This document shows positions 51,032 through 60,059 of a stretch of 64,000 bases of DNA, one piece after another. The notes beneath the pieces were generated by a model. It made no database searches. It was not told the origin of the DNA and saw only the letters and a list, made by a program, of their open reading frames with translations. This DNA comes from JBBDWJ01 sp963824095 (GTDB lineage Bacteria; Acidobacteriota; Terriglobia; Bryobacterales; UBA6623): positions 310,001 through 374,000 of the forward strand of contig CAWGNS010000014.1 in NCBI GenBank assembly GCA_963824095.1. Reading direction: 5' to 3'. The position numbers and the translations under genes were made by a program. The stretch's first letter is position 1. Every line of letters starts with the position of its first letter.

Positions 51032-52144
51032 ATGATATCGAACCACCTCAAGGAAATCCGGGACCAACGGGGTATCGGAGCCACCGAGTTGGCGCGCCAG
51101 GTGGGAGTGCGCCGCCAAACGATCTACGCCATCGAGGCTCGCACCTATATCCCTAACACCACCATCGCCTTGAAGCTCGCGCAGGCGCTGCAGGTCAACG
51201 TCGAGGAGCTTTTCAGCCTGGAGACCCAGAGCAAGCCGCAGGACCAGATTGTGCGCGCCAATTTGCTCTACGAAGCGCCCGGCACGGTGTCGGCCGTCCG
51301 CCTGGCGCGCGTCGGCCGCTCGACTTTGGCGCTTCCCGTGATGCCCCAACCGCAGCTTGTGCCGTGGGCCGACGGCCTGCTGCGCGGAAAGCCCAAGGGC
51401 CGCGGCGCCGCGCAGGTGACGGTGCTGGGAAACGCCGCGGACTGGGAAAAGCGCGTGGTTTTGGCGGGCTGCGATCCAGCCGTCTCGGTGCTCCAGAAGG
51501 AAGTGGAACGCCGCGCCGGACTCGAGGTTTTACTGGCGGTGTGCTCCAGCCGCCAAGCGCTGGAATGGCTGCGCGAGGGCCGCGTGCATATCGCGGGCTC
51601 GCATCTGCGCGATCCCGACACAGGCGAGTTCAACCTGCCCTGGGTGCATCGCATGTTTCCCAAGAAAGAAACCGTCGTGGTGACGTTCGCGCGCTGGGAA
51701 GAGGGGATCGTCGTGCGGCCCGGAAACCCCAAACACGTCAAGCGCGTGGAAGACCTGGCGCGGAAAGATGTGACGTTCGTCAATCGCGACTCGGGCTCGG
51801 GCAGCCGTCTGCTGCTGGATACGCGTCTGGCCGCGATCGGCGTCGAAGCCAAACGCGTCAATGGCTATGCGCGGGAGGTTGCCAGCCATTTCGAGGCGGC
51901 GCAGATCGTGCTCTCCGGCGGCGCCGACTGTTGCCTCGCGACACGCCTGGCCGCGCAGGTGTTTGGCTTGGATTTCATCCCGCTCGATTCGGAGCGCTTC
52001 GACTTCGTCACGCTGCAAAGCCATCTACAACTGCCGGGAGTCCAAGCCCTGCTTGATAGTCTCAATCGCACGGCGTTGCGGCGCCAACTCGAGGTTCTCG
52101 CGGGCTATGACACGGCGGAGACGGGAACGGTAGTGGCGAGTTAA
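51032..52144 (+). CDS. Helix-turn-helix regulator with periplasmic-binding-protein-like (molybdate-type) domain
   Basis: 370 aa. Residues ~1-65 are an XRE-type helix-turn-helix (LKEIRDQRGIGATELARQVGVRRQTIYAIE). Residues ~115-350 form a PBP-like domain with LPWVHRMFPKKETVVVTFARWEEGIVV and DSGSGSRLLLDTRL, as in regulators that bind molybdate or tungstate directly. AGGAAG precedes the ATG at 51032. It lies next to the modABC operon and a molybdopterin-domain gene, so it probably controls Mo uptake in response to Mo. The TonB receptor gene follows after 266 bases. Confidence 0.87.
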   Translation: MISNHLKEIRDQRGIGATELARQVGVRRQTIYAIEARTYIPNTTIALKLAQALQVNVEELFSLETQSKPQDQIVRANLLYEAPGTVSAVRLARVGRSTLALPVMPQPQLVPWADGLLRGKPKGRGAAQVTVLGNAADWEKRVVLAGCDPAVSVLQKEVERRAGLEVLLAVCSSRQALEWLREGRVHIAGSHLRDPDTGEFNLPWVHRMFPKKETVVVTFARWEEGIVVRPGNPKHVKRVEDLARKDVTFVNRDSGSGSRLLLDTRLAAIGVEAKRVNGYAREVASHFEAAQIVLSGGADCCLATRLAAQVFGLDFIPLDSERFDFVTLQSHLQLPGVQALLDSLNRTALRRQLEVLAGYDTAETGTVVAS

Positions 52145-52407
52145 GGCCGCGCCCCCCGCCTCTCGAACCCCGTGCCGGGATTTCCCGAACCGGCCGGTCC
52201 TCGAAACAACCCATCCCTTCGGTCGCTTGGACCGCCATCGTGATCGCATCACCGTCAGGTTTGGTTCACCTCGGCGCCGGCTTGGGTGACGATGCTTTCG
52301 CTTGCTCCTTCCCGCCTGGCCCCCAAGGCCATGACGGCGCGCGCCCCGAGGCCGTTGCTCCCGGCCGCCGCCGTGTGCTAGCGTTTGTGATTGGTCTCTG
52401 ACAACAT

Positions 52408-52433
52408 ACGATGACTTTTAAAACATACATCGT
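52408..52433. promoter_or_regulatory. Inverted repeat at the start of the first TonB receptor gene
   Basis: ACGATG and CATCGT, perfectly paired with a 14-base AT-rich spacer. If the real start is the ATG at 52435 this is an operator or leader hairpin; if it is 52411 the repeat is coding. No base-level similarity to the 50481 site is strong enough to claim co-regulation. Confidence 0.3.
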
Positions 52434-55400
52434 GATGTGCGAAGAAATAGCTTGGCTCGCCCTGCTGCTAGGCTTGACCGCGGCAGCGGGCGGAGGGCTG
52501 CTCGCCCAGTCCACCAAGGCCGAGCTTTTCGGACTGGTTACCGATCCGTCGGGGTTGCCGGTTCCCGGTGTGGCGATCGAACTGGAAAACACCGAGACCG
52601 ACGTCAAGCAGACCGTCAGCAGCCAGACCCCCGATGGCCGCTATCAGTTTTTTGCCCTCTCGCCGGGCTTCTACCGCGTCGCCGCGTCCAAGCAAGGGTT
52701 CCGGACGCTCCAGCGCGATGGAATTCAGCTTCGCGTCGGAGACCGCGTACCGCTCGATCTGCGGCTGGAGCTCGGCGAGGTGACCGAATCGATTGAGGTG
52801 ACCGCAGACGCGCCGCTGATCCAAACCAGCCGCGGCACGGTCAGCTTCGTCGCCGAGCAAAAAAAAGTGACCACGCTTCCTTTGGATGGACGCAACTTCA
52901 TCCCCTTGCTGGCGCTCTCTCCGGGAGTGAGCCTTCCGCCCAACTCGACGCTGCCCCGCTTCAACGGCAGCCGCCCGCGTACGAGCGAATATATCTACGA
53001 CGGCATCAGCGTGCTGCAGCCCGAGCCGGGCCAGGTCGCCTTTTTCCCCATCATCGACGCCATCGAAGAGTTTCGGGTGGAGACCAACAGCTACTCGGCC
53101 GAATACGGGCGGTCGAATGGCGGGGTCATCATGGTGAACCAGAAGTCGGGGACGAACGAATACCACGGGACGCTCTTCGAATTCTTTCGCAACGAAAAGC
53201 TCAATGCCCGCAATCTATTCGCGGCCGCGGGCCTCAAACCACGCTTCCGCCGCAACCAATACGGGTTTGTTTTCGGCGGCCCCATCCAGAAAAACAAGAC
53301 GTTCTTCTTTGTCGATTGGCAGGGAACCCGCCTGAATACCGGGGTGGTCCGAACCAGCACGGTGCCCACCACCGCCGAGTCGCAGGGCGTTTTCAGCGCT
53401 CCGATTTTCGATCCGCTCACGACGGTGGACGACGCCGGCGGGTTCCGGCGCGATCGGTTCCCGAACAACACGATTCCGGCCAGCCGTTTCGACACGGCAA
53501 CGCGCGCCGTCGTGGGCCGATATCCCAAGCCCAATGTTTTGAGCGGCGGCCGCGAGGCCACGGCGAACAACTTTCGCGTTGTGGGGGACGAGGAAGTGGC
53601 CCAGGATCAGTTCGACACGCGGCTGGACCACTACTTCGGCTCCGCGCAGCGTGTTTTTGGCCGCTATTCCTATTTGCGCGACGACAGCAGGCCGACGCCG
53701 CCGCTCCCCGACGGCAGCGGGCGAATCAGTTCGGGCGTGATCGGTGACACGCTCACCCGCGCCGACAGCCTTGCCCTGGAGCACAGTTGGACGCTTACCC
53801 CGACGACCGTGAATCAGCTTCGCTTCGGCTACACGCGCCGCAAGTTTGAACGCAACTCGCTGCGCACCGGGCGCCCGGCGAGCGAGGTGACGCAGATCCC
53901 CAACATTCCGGTTTCGTCCTTTTCGGACGCTTTGCCGATCTACGACGTCGTCGGGTTCCAACAACTCGGTCCGACGGCGAGCGGCAATGCCGATTTCACG
54001 ACGTCGGTCACGCAATTTATCGACAATTTTTCTTCGATCCAAGGCCAGCACAGCTTGAAATTGGGGACCGATATCCGGCTGGAGCACCTTGATGTTTTAC
54101 AGCCGCCCGGCCCGACCGGGCAGTTCGCATTCACCAATATTCTGACCAGCGGCTTGACGGCGGCAGGGACACCCGCCGCCGATACGGGAAACAGCTTTGC
54201 CTCTTTTCTGCTGGGGCAGGTGCAGAATTTCTCGATCGATGTGCAAGACGAGGTACTCAAACCGCGCGCGACAATCGCCGAATTCTTCGTTCAGGACGAC
54301 TGGCGCGCTAGCGAGCGGCTTTCGCTGAACCTGGGCGTTCGCTACACGCTGAATTTCCCGTCGACGGTGGTCGACGACCAGGGTGCGGTTTTCAATCTTC
54401 AAACCCAACAACTGGATTTCCTCGGGCAAAACGGATTTCCCCGCAGCGCGCGCGACCTCGATAAAACGAACTTCGGCCCCCGCATCGGCCTCGCGTTCAA
54501 GGTAACCGATTCGTTCGTGATTCGCTCCGGATACGGACTGACCTGGATCGAGATGGCCGGCATCACGACTCCCTTCACCACCCCGCTATTCCCCTTCATT
54601 CGAACGTTGGGACAACGCTCGCTCGACAATCGCACCGCCGCGTTTGTGCTGTCCGATGGACCGGACGTCCGCATCGAGCCGCCCGGCCCGGACTCGGGAC
54701 TGGGACAGGGCGTTTTCGGGGTGCAGCGCGACAACGGCAGCGGCTATGCGCAGCAATGGAACTTCGCGCTGCAGAAAACGTTTGGCGCGAACTGGAGCGT
54801 CGAAACGGGATATCTGGGCTCCAAGCTGACGCGTTTGGGCATTCCGGATGTGAACCTCAATCAGTTGCAGGTTTCCGACCTGGCGCTCGGGCCGCAACTT
54901 ACGCAGCAGGTGCCGAATCCGTTCTTTAGCGAAATACCCGAGTCCTCCTCGCTGGGCGGCCCAACCATCGCCGCCCAGCAACTTCTGCGTCCCTATCCGC
55001 GGTTCACCGAGGTTACGCTCTATCGCAACAACGTCGGACACTCGACCTACCACTCGTTTCAGGCGAGAGTGGAACGGCGCTTCTCCGCCGGGCTGACCTT
55101 TACACTCGCCTACACGTTCTCAAAGCTGATCGACGATGCCGGCGCGGTCTTCGACGCCGCGGTTTTGACCGGCCCGGTCGCCACGTATCAGGCCGCCGAC
55201 AGTCACAACAAGCGGCTCGAAAAGGACGTGTCGACAGGCAATATTCCCCACGTTTTGTCGAGCGGCCTGGTTTACGAACTGCCGTTCGGGCGCGGCCGGC
55301 GCATTGCGATGTCGGGCTGGCGCGACGTTCTGGCGGGAGGCTGGCAAGTGGCCGGCATCGTCCGGGCGCAATCGGGAAGCCCGCTCGCGGTGACGCAGGC

Positions 55401-55779
55401 GACAAACCTGAACGCGTTCGCGGGCTTCGGAATTCAGAGGCCGGACCGCATCGCCGATCCGGAACAACCGAGCGGGGAGCGCGCCACCGGCCGCTGGTTC
55501 AACACAGCGGCGTTCGCCCAAGCCCCTCAATTTGCGTTGGGCAGCAGCTCGCGCAATCCCGTCACGGGGCCAAGCTACAAGACCGTGGACCTGATGGTCG
55601 GCAAGACCTTCGCGATCACCGAGCGTGTTCGCACCGAGTTGCGCGCCGAAGCATTCAATGCCACGAACACGCCGCCGCTGGGGAACCCCAACGGCAGCTT
55701 CGGCTCGACAGCGTTCGGCACGATTACCGCAGCGCTCGACCCTCGCGTTTTCGAGTTCGTGGTGAAGGTTCATTTTTGA
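52411..55779 (+). CDS. TonB-dependent receptor, Oar-like with N-terminal carboxypeptidase-regulatory domain
   Basis: 1122 aa. After a hydrophobic signal region, residues ~35-115 are a CarboxypepD_reg-like beta domain (KAELFGLVTDPSGLPVPGVAIELENTETD), then a plug domain (SVLQPEPGQVAFFPIIDAIEEFRVETNSYSAEYGRSNGG, ~200-250) and a 22-stranded barrel with repeated acidobacterial Oar motifs, ending with the aromatic FEFVVKVHF. It imports a large ligand across the outer membrane with TonB-ExbBD energy. The start is uncertain: the ATG at 52411 and one at 52435 are both in frame, and a perfect inverted repeat (52408-52413 with 52428-52433, ACGATG/CATCGT) overlaps them. The ligand is unknown. Confidence 0.92.
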   Translation: MTFKTYIVMCEEIAWLALLLGLTAAAGGGLLAQSTKAELFGLVTDPSGLPVPGVAIELENTETDVKQTVSSQTPDGRYQFFALSPGFYRVAASKQGFRTLQRDGIQLRVGDRVPLDLRLELGEVTESIEVTADAPLIQTSRGTVSFVAEQKKVTTLPLDGRNFIPLLALSPGVSLPPNSTLPRFNGSRPRTSEYIYDGISVLQPEPGQVAFFPIIDAIEEFRVETNSYSAEYGRSNGGVIMVNQKSGTNEYHGTLFEFFRNEKLNARNLFAAAGLKPRFRRNQYGFVFGGPIQKNKTFFFVDWQGTRLNTGVVRTSTVPTTAESQGVFSAPIFDPLTTVDDAGGFRRDRFPNNTIPASRFDTATRAVVGRYPKPNVLSGGREATANNFRVVGDEEVAQDQFDTRLDHYFGSAQRVFGRYSYLRDDSRPTPPLPDGSGRISSGVIGDTLTRADSLALEHSWTLTPTTVNQLRFGYTRRKFERNSLRTGRPASEVTQIPNIPVSSFSDALPIYDVVGFQQLGPTASGNADFTTSVTQFIDNFSSIQGQHSLKLGTDIRLEHLDVLQPPGPTGQFAFTNILTSGLTAAGTPAADTGNSFASFLLGQVQNFSIDVQDEVLKPRATIAEFFVQDDWRASERLSLNLGVRYTLNFPSTVVDDQGAVFNLQTQQLDFLGQNGFPRSARDLDKTNFGPRIGLAFKVTDSFVIRSGYGLTWIEMAGITTPFTTPLFPFIRTLGQRSLDNRTAAFVLSDGPDVRIEPPGPDSGLGQGVFGVQRDNGSGYAQQWNFALQKTFGANWSVETGYLGSKLTRLGIPDVNLNQLQVSDLALGPQLTQQVPNPFFSEIPESSSLGGPTIAAQQLLRPYPRFTEVTLYRNNVGHSTYHSFQARVERRFSAGLTFTLAYTFSKLIDDAGAVFDAAVLTGPVATYQAADSHNKRLEKDVSTGNIPHVLSSGLVYELPFGRGRRIAMSGWRDVLAGGWQVAGIVRAQSGSPLAVTQATNLNAFAGFGIQRPDRIADPEQPSGERATGRWFNTAAFAQAPQFALGSSSRNPVTGPSYKTVDLMVGKTFAITERVRTELRAEAFNATNTPPLGNPNGSFGSTAFGTITAALDPRVFEFVVKVHF

Positions 55780-55865
55780 AAGCCGAAGCCGCTGATTGCG
55801 CGGCCCACACTTGCCGAATGGCAGCGGGGATGCGAACATTGGGAAAGAAAGCGCATACCGCCCGT

Positions 55866-55942
55866 GGGCTCGTAGCTCAGATGGATAGAGCAGCCGCCTC
55901 CTAAGCGGCAGGTCGGCGGTTCGAATCCGCCCGAGCCTACCA
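55866..55942 (+). tRNA. tRNA-Arg (anticodon CCU)
   Basis: 77 bases including a genomically encoded CCA. The acceptor arms GGGCTCG and CGAGCCT (one G-U pair), D-arm GCTCAGATGG..., anticodon stem GCCGC/GCGGC with loop CTCCTAA (anticodon CCT), and T-arm GGCGG-TTCGAAT-CCGCC all fold in the usual cloverleaf. Reads the rare Arg codon AGG. It lies just after the first TonB receptor gene. No integrase or attachment duplication is seen. Confidence 0.97.
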
Positions 55943-55996
55943 TTCCCTCCTCGGCCGCTTCATTCAGGAAATCTCGCCGCCGGAGCCGCACCGCGC

Positions 55997-57661
55997 TCAA
56001 TGCGGTTCCTGCACCTGCAGGATCTGGTCCGCGGCGACATTGTTGAGCCGTTGCGTCGCTCCGCTTGGCCAGCGGATTTCGATCGCAGACGCAGTGGTTT
56101 CGGAGCCCAGCCCAAAATGTACGCGGCGGTCGCTCGAGGACAAGAACCCGACGCTGGCGGTGACGTGATTGGAGAGCGTTCGCCCGGACGGAGTCGTCAC
56201 GGTGATCTTTGCGCCGATCGCGTCGCGATTGCTTTTGGACCCTGTCAGGTTCAACAGCAGCCAGTGGTTGCCGTTGTCCGCCGAATTCAGCAGAATACGC
56301 GGCTTCTCATTCAGAGAGGTGACCACGATGTCCATGAACCCATCGTCGTTGAGATCCGCGAACGCCGAGCCTCGCTGAAAGCCGACGCGCAGGAAATCCT
56401 TACCCATTTGCTGCGTCACGTCCACGAACTCTTTGCCGTTGACGTTCTGGAACATCGAATCGTGCTGCCGGGAGTTCTCTTGCAGATCGTCGATGTCGCC
56501 GTTGGCCGAATACAGGTCCTTCCAACCGTCGTTGTCGAAGTCGATGAATCCGGCGCTCCAGCCGGAGAGCCGCTGACTCAGCAGCAGGATCTTGGTCGCG
56601 GGCGAGACGTACTGAAACGATTTTCCGCGCCGGTTGCGAAATAGGGCCCAGATCTGGCCCATCAGGTTGTTGTAGAAGACGTCGACCCAACCGTCGTTGT
56701 CGTAATCTTTCACGTCGGCGCCCATCGCGGATACGGTTGCACCGGCGTCATTGTAGGCGACACCGTAGAGCAGGCCGGCCTCGCGGAAGGTTCCGTCCTT
56801 GCGATTCAGGTAGAGCAGGTTGGGCTCGGTGTCGTTGGCGATGAAGACATCCGTCCAGCCGTCATCGTTGAAGTCGGCGATGCCGATTCCCATCCCCTTG
56901 CCGGGGAATTTGCCGAAACCGGACTCTTCGGTGACATCCGCGAACCGGCCTTCGCCCAGGTTGTGGTAGAGGCGGTTCGGAACGCGAACGTAGGTTTTCG
57001 GATGGCAATAGACGTCGACGCCGCCGGCCGAGCAGCGCTGATCTTTCTCCGGAGTCCAGAGGGTGTAGTCGGATAACACCAGATCCAGCAGGCCATCGTT
57101 GTCGTAGTCGAACCAGGCGCCTTGAATGCTTAGTGTGTCGGGAGGCGTCCGCAATCCGGAGCGCTCGGTAACGTCGACAAAGGTGCCGTCTCCGCGGTTG
57201 CGGTAGAGTGCGTTTCTCTTCGTGTTGCAGATAAAAAGGTCGGGGTGTCCGTCGTTGTCGAAATCTCCGGCGGCCACTCCGTAGCTGAAATCGAGTTCCG
57301 AACCGGTGAGGCCCGCCGCACGCGTCACATCCTCGAAAATGCCGTCTCCTTTGTTGCGCAGCAGGCAGTGGTAGAAAGATGAGTCGGTCTTGACGAGTTC
57401 GGGCAGTTTGGCGCCGTTGGTGAAGTAGACGTCCATGCGGCCGTCGCCGTCATAGTCGAGGATCGCTACACCGCCGCAGATCGGCTGCTGAAAATATTTC
57501 CTTCCGGTGTAGTCATTGTTGGTGACGTAGGCGATGTGCGATCGCGGCGCGACGTCGACAAAGTGCGGGACTCGAGCAGGAGCGTCGCCCTGGCCCGAGC
57601 AAACAGGAACCGCGAGGCCAATGGTAAGCAGGCCCGCGGTCAACTGGCGGAGCGCGTTCAT
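55997..57661 (-). CDS. CRTAC1/ASPIC-UnbV protein with FG-GAP (VCBS) propeller
   Basis: 554 aa. A signal peptide (ending VPVCSGQG) is followed by seven or eight FG-GAP/VCBS blades, each with a calcium-binding loop such as DYDGDGRMDVYF, DFDNDGHPDLF, DYDNDGLLDLVL, DFNDDGWTDVF, DYDNDGWVDVF and DLNDDGFMDIV. The C-terminus is an ASPIC/UnbV domain (TLSNHVTASVGFLSSSDRRVHFGLG, IEIRWPSGATQRLNNV). These proteins are exported and abundant in Acidobacteriota and Planctomycetota next to TonB receptors, and their role is unproven. It begins 3 bases after the TPR gene, so the two are co-translated. Confidence 0.92.
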   Translation of the reverse strand: MNALRQLTAGLLTIGLAVPVCSGQGDAPARVPHFVDVAPRSHIAYVTNNDYTGRKYFQQPICGGVAILDYDGDGRMDVYFTNGAKLPELVKTDSSFYHCLLRNKGDGIFEDVTRAAGLTGSELDFSYGVAAGDFDNDGHPDLFICNTKRNALYRNRGDGTFVDVTERSGLRTPPDTLSIQGAWFDYDNDGLLDLVLSDYTLWTPEKDQRCSAGGVDVYCHPKTYVRVPNRLYHNLGEGRFADVTEESGFGKFPGKGMGIGIADFNDDGWTDVFIANDTEPNLLYLNRKDGTFREAGLLYGVAYNDAGATVSAMGADVKDYDNDGWVDVFYNNLMGQIWALFRNRRGKSFQYVSPATKILLLSQRLSGWSAGFIDFDNDGWKDLYSANGDIDDLQENSRQHDSMFQNVNGKEFVDVTQQMGKDFLRVGFQRGSAFADLNDDGFMDIVVTSLNEKPRILLNSADNGNHWLLLNLTGSKSNRDAIGAKITVTTPSGRTLSNHVTASVGFLSSSDRRVHFGLGSETTASAIEIRWPSGATQRLNNVAADQILQVQEPH

Positions 57662-57664
57662 TCG

Positions 57665-59980
57665 CTACTTGGTTTCCTTACAGCGCGGGAACAGCAGCTG
57701 CTCCAATCCCTGTACGCAGGCGCATTCGGGATTGGGCCCGGGAGTTGGCGCCAGCCGTGCCTCGGCACAGGCGAGGCTCGGATCCTGCGAACCCAGCGCC
57801 GACGCGGTCTCCAACCGCTGCCGGGCCCCCGCCGGCTGCCCGGCCTGTTCCAACAGCAAACCGTGAGCGAGGTAGGCGCGGTCCCATTCGGGCCACTGCA
57901 ACTCGATTTCGCGTAGCGTACTTTCCGCGTCGGTGAAACGATGCATCATCGCCAGCACGATAGCCTTGAGCAGCGGCAGATCCGGCTCCTCGGGATTCGT
58001 CCGGATCGCCTCGTCGAGCAAATGGAGGGCGTCGGGCTTGCGGTCGAGCCGAACCAACAATAGCACGGCACGCTGCACGACTCGCGGCTGACGCGGCGCC
58101 TGTTCCAGCCCGCGATTGAGCGTCTCTTCCGCCTCCGCCTTACGCCCTACAGCGTGAAGGATGTCGGCTTTCAACAGCAAGGCATCTCCGGTCAACTCGG
58201 GCGGCGGCAGCTTTTCGAGCAACGCGAGCGCCTGCGCGGGGCCGTTCACATAATACACAGCGATCGCCAGATCAAGCCGCGCCGCGGGCTTCGTGGCGGC
58301 GGCGCGCTCGAGAAATTCGCGCGCCAGGGCATACTCGCCGGAACGAAGCAACACGGTGCCGGCTTCCTCCCAGGTTTCCGCGTTCGCATTGAGCCCGAGC
58401 AGCATGCGAAATTGCCGCAGCGCTTCTTCCTTTTGATTGTCGGCCAGCAGCAGACTGGCCAAATGAAGCTGATGGGTCGGGCGGTCGGGATGCTCGCTCG
58501 CCATCTGGCGGAAATGCTCGATTTCGCGCTTCCTCTGTTCGGGCGCCGGCAGCGTCGCCAACTCGATCATGCCCGATCTCGGCCGCACGCCGGGCTGCGC
58601 CGGCGGCCGCAACTTTCGGTAGCGGTCCATCAGGACCTGGGCTTCGTCTTCGCGGTCCAACGCCATCAGAGCGCGGCCCAGGTGCAGCACGACCTCGGGA
58701 TTGTCGGGCGCTTTGGCCAGCGCCTGGCGCAGAGCCTTCTCGGCTTCAGCCGGCTGCTCCAAGGCCAGGTGGGCCAGTCCCATCAGGTCGAGGATGTGGG
58801 CATTATCCGGCGCCAGGCGGTTGGCCGCCTCGAGATCGGCCAGCGATTCGGTCATCCGGCCGAGCCGCTGCAGCATCCAGGCGCGCGAGAAATGAATCGA
58901 AACCGATTGCGGGTCGAGGCGTACGGCCTGCGTCAGGTGAGCCAGCGATTCTTCGGGCTCGGACTTCCAGAAGATCTGCGCGAAGAAATAATGCCCGAGT
59001 GGATCATCGGGGTGCTTGTCGAGATACGAAGCGAGTTCCTGGCGCGCCCGCCCTCGCCGTGTTTCGGTGGAAGCGTAGGCGCGGGCGCGGTCCCTGCGAG
59101 CGGTATCGTCGTCGGGGTGGAGCTTTAGATACTCGTCATAGGTATTGGCCGCGTCCTCGAAGTAGTTGGCATCGTAGCTCGCGTGAGCCAGCATCAGCAG
59201 GATATCGGCGCGCTTCGGAGCCTTCTGCCGCGCCTGCGCGAGAACGAATACAGCGCGCGCATAGTTCTGGCGGGCGGCGCAGACCCGGCCCAGCTCCAGC
59301 AGCAGGTCCACATCGCCTGGCCGGATCTTCAACGCGGCTTCCAAAGCGCGCTCGGCGCGATCGAAATGCTGTGCGCGCGCGGCCGCCCGCCCCAGATTGA
59401 AAAGGAGGTCGAAGTTCCCAGGCAACAGGGTCAGCGCGTTGTTGAATGCCTCCTCCGCCCGGTCAAAAAGACCCAGCCGGGCACTGCTTACCCCCAGCAT
59501 AAACAACAGGCGTGGGTCGCCCGCGGCTTGCTTCTCGACGCTATCGAGCAGCGTGAGGGCGACGTCGCTGTTGCCGGCCCAATGATTGGCCTCGGCCCGC
59601 AACAGCGAAACCGGCGGACTCGTTTCCTGCACGTGGGCCAGGTATTCGAGGGCCTTGGCGCCTTGCCTTTGTTCCGCGGCGATGCGGGCCAATTGCAGGT
59701 TGGCGTTGGCGTGGAGCGGGTTGATCTGCAGCAGCTTTTCGAAATAAGTCCGTGCCTTGGCGGGCTGGCCACAGACGAGATAGTGGTTGCCGGAGTTATT
59801 CAGCAACGCCGCCGAAGGAGAGCCCTGCGCCAAGGCGGCCTTATAGAAAACCTCGGCTTCGTCACATCGTCCCGCGGCATCAAGCTGCGCCGCCTCGCGC
59901 GGCGATTGCGGCTGCGCATGCAAGCAGAGGCCGGTTAGCCAAATCAGAAATAGAGCAGCGATGCCGGCATGCTTACGCAT
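57665..59980 (-). CDS. Exported TPR-repeat protein of the receptor/UnbV operon
   Basis: 771 aa. A signal peptide (MRKHAGIAALFLIWLTGLCLHAQ) precedes about 18 tetratricopeptide repeats, for example LLFNLGRAAARAQHFDRAERALEAALKIRPGDVDL and DLMGLAHLALEQPAEAEKALRQALAKAPDNPEV. The final ~25 residues hold two Cys (ECACVQGLEQLLFPRC) and may be a small disulfide cap. The ATG at 59980 starts the signal; an upstream in-frame extension is not signal-like. It follows the TonB receptor gene and precedes the UnbV gene on the same strand, and probably helps substrate handling in the periplasm. Confidence 0.9.
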   Translation of the reverse strand: MRKHAGIAALFLIWLTGLCLHAQPQSPREAAQLDAAGRCDEAEVFYKAALAQGSPSAALLNNSGNHYLVCGQPAKARTYFEKLLQINPLHANANLQLARIAAEQRQGAKALEYLAHVQETSPPVSLLRAEANHWAGNSDVALTLLDSVEKQAAGDPRLLFMLGVSSARLGLFDRAEEAFNNALTLLPGNFDLLFNLGRAAARAQHFDRAERALEAALKIRPGDVDLLLELGRVCAARQNYARAVFVLAQARQKAPKRADILLMLAHASYDANYFEDAANTYDEYLKLHPDDDTARRDRARAYASTETRRGRARQELASYLDKHPDDPLGHYFFAQIFWKSEPEESLAHLTQAVRLDPQSVSIHFSRAWMLQRLGRMTESLADLEAANRLAPDNAHILDLMGLAHLALEQPAEAEKALRQALAKAPDNPEVVLHLGRALMALDREDEAQVLMDRYRKLRPPAQPGVRPRSGMIELATLPAPEQRKREIEHFRQMASEHPDRPTHQLHLASLLLADNQKEEALRQFRMLLGLNANAETWEEAGTVLLRSGEYALAREFLERAAATKPAARLDLAIAVYYVNGPAQALALLEKLPPPELTGDALLLKADILHAVGRKAEAEETLNRGLEQAPRQPRVVQRAVLLLVRLDRKPDALHLLDEAIRTNPEEPDLPLLKAIVLAMMHRFTDAESTLREIELQWPEWDRAYLAHGLLLEQAGQPAGARQRLETASALGSQDPSLACAEARLAPTPGPNPECACVQGLEQLLFPRCKETK

Positions 59981-59991
59981 CGGACTGGCCC

Positions 59992-60031
59992 AAAAAAGGT
60001 TGCCCCTCCGGCCAACGAGGGCCGGAGGGGC
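59992..60031 (-). terminator. Terminator-like hairpin between the TonB receptor and the TPR gene
   Basis: Reading the minus strand: a perfect 12-bp stem GCCCCTCCGGCC/GGCCGGAGGGGC with a 6-base loop, then AACC and six T, ending 12 bases before the TPR start codon. It would lower read-through from the receptor gene into the two downstream genes. Confidence 0.8.
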
Positions 60032-60059
60032 GGAAGGAGAACGCACGATCAGAAGGACA

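Noticed and set aside
55866..55942. Integration site at the tRNA-Arg gene
   Set aside because: No integrase gene and no duplicate of the tRNA 3' end was found nearby.
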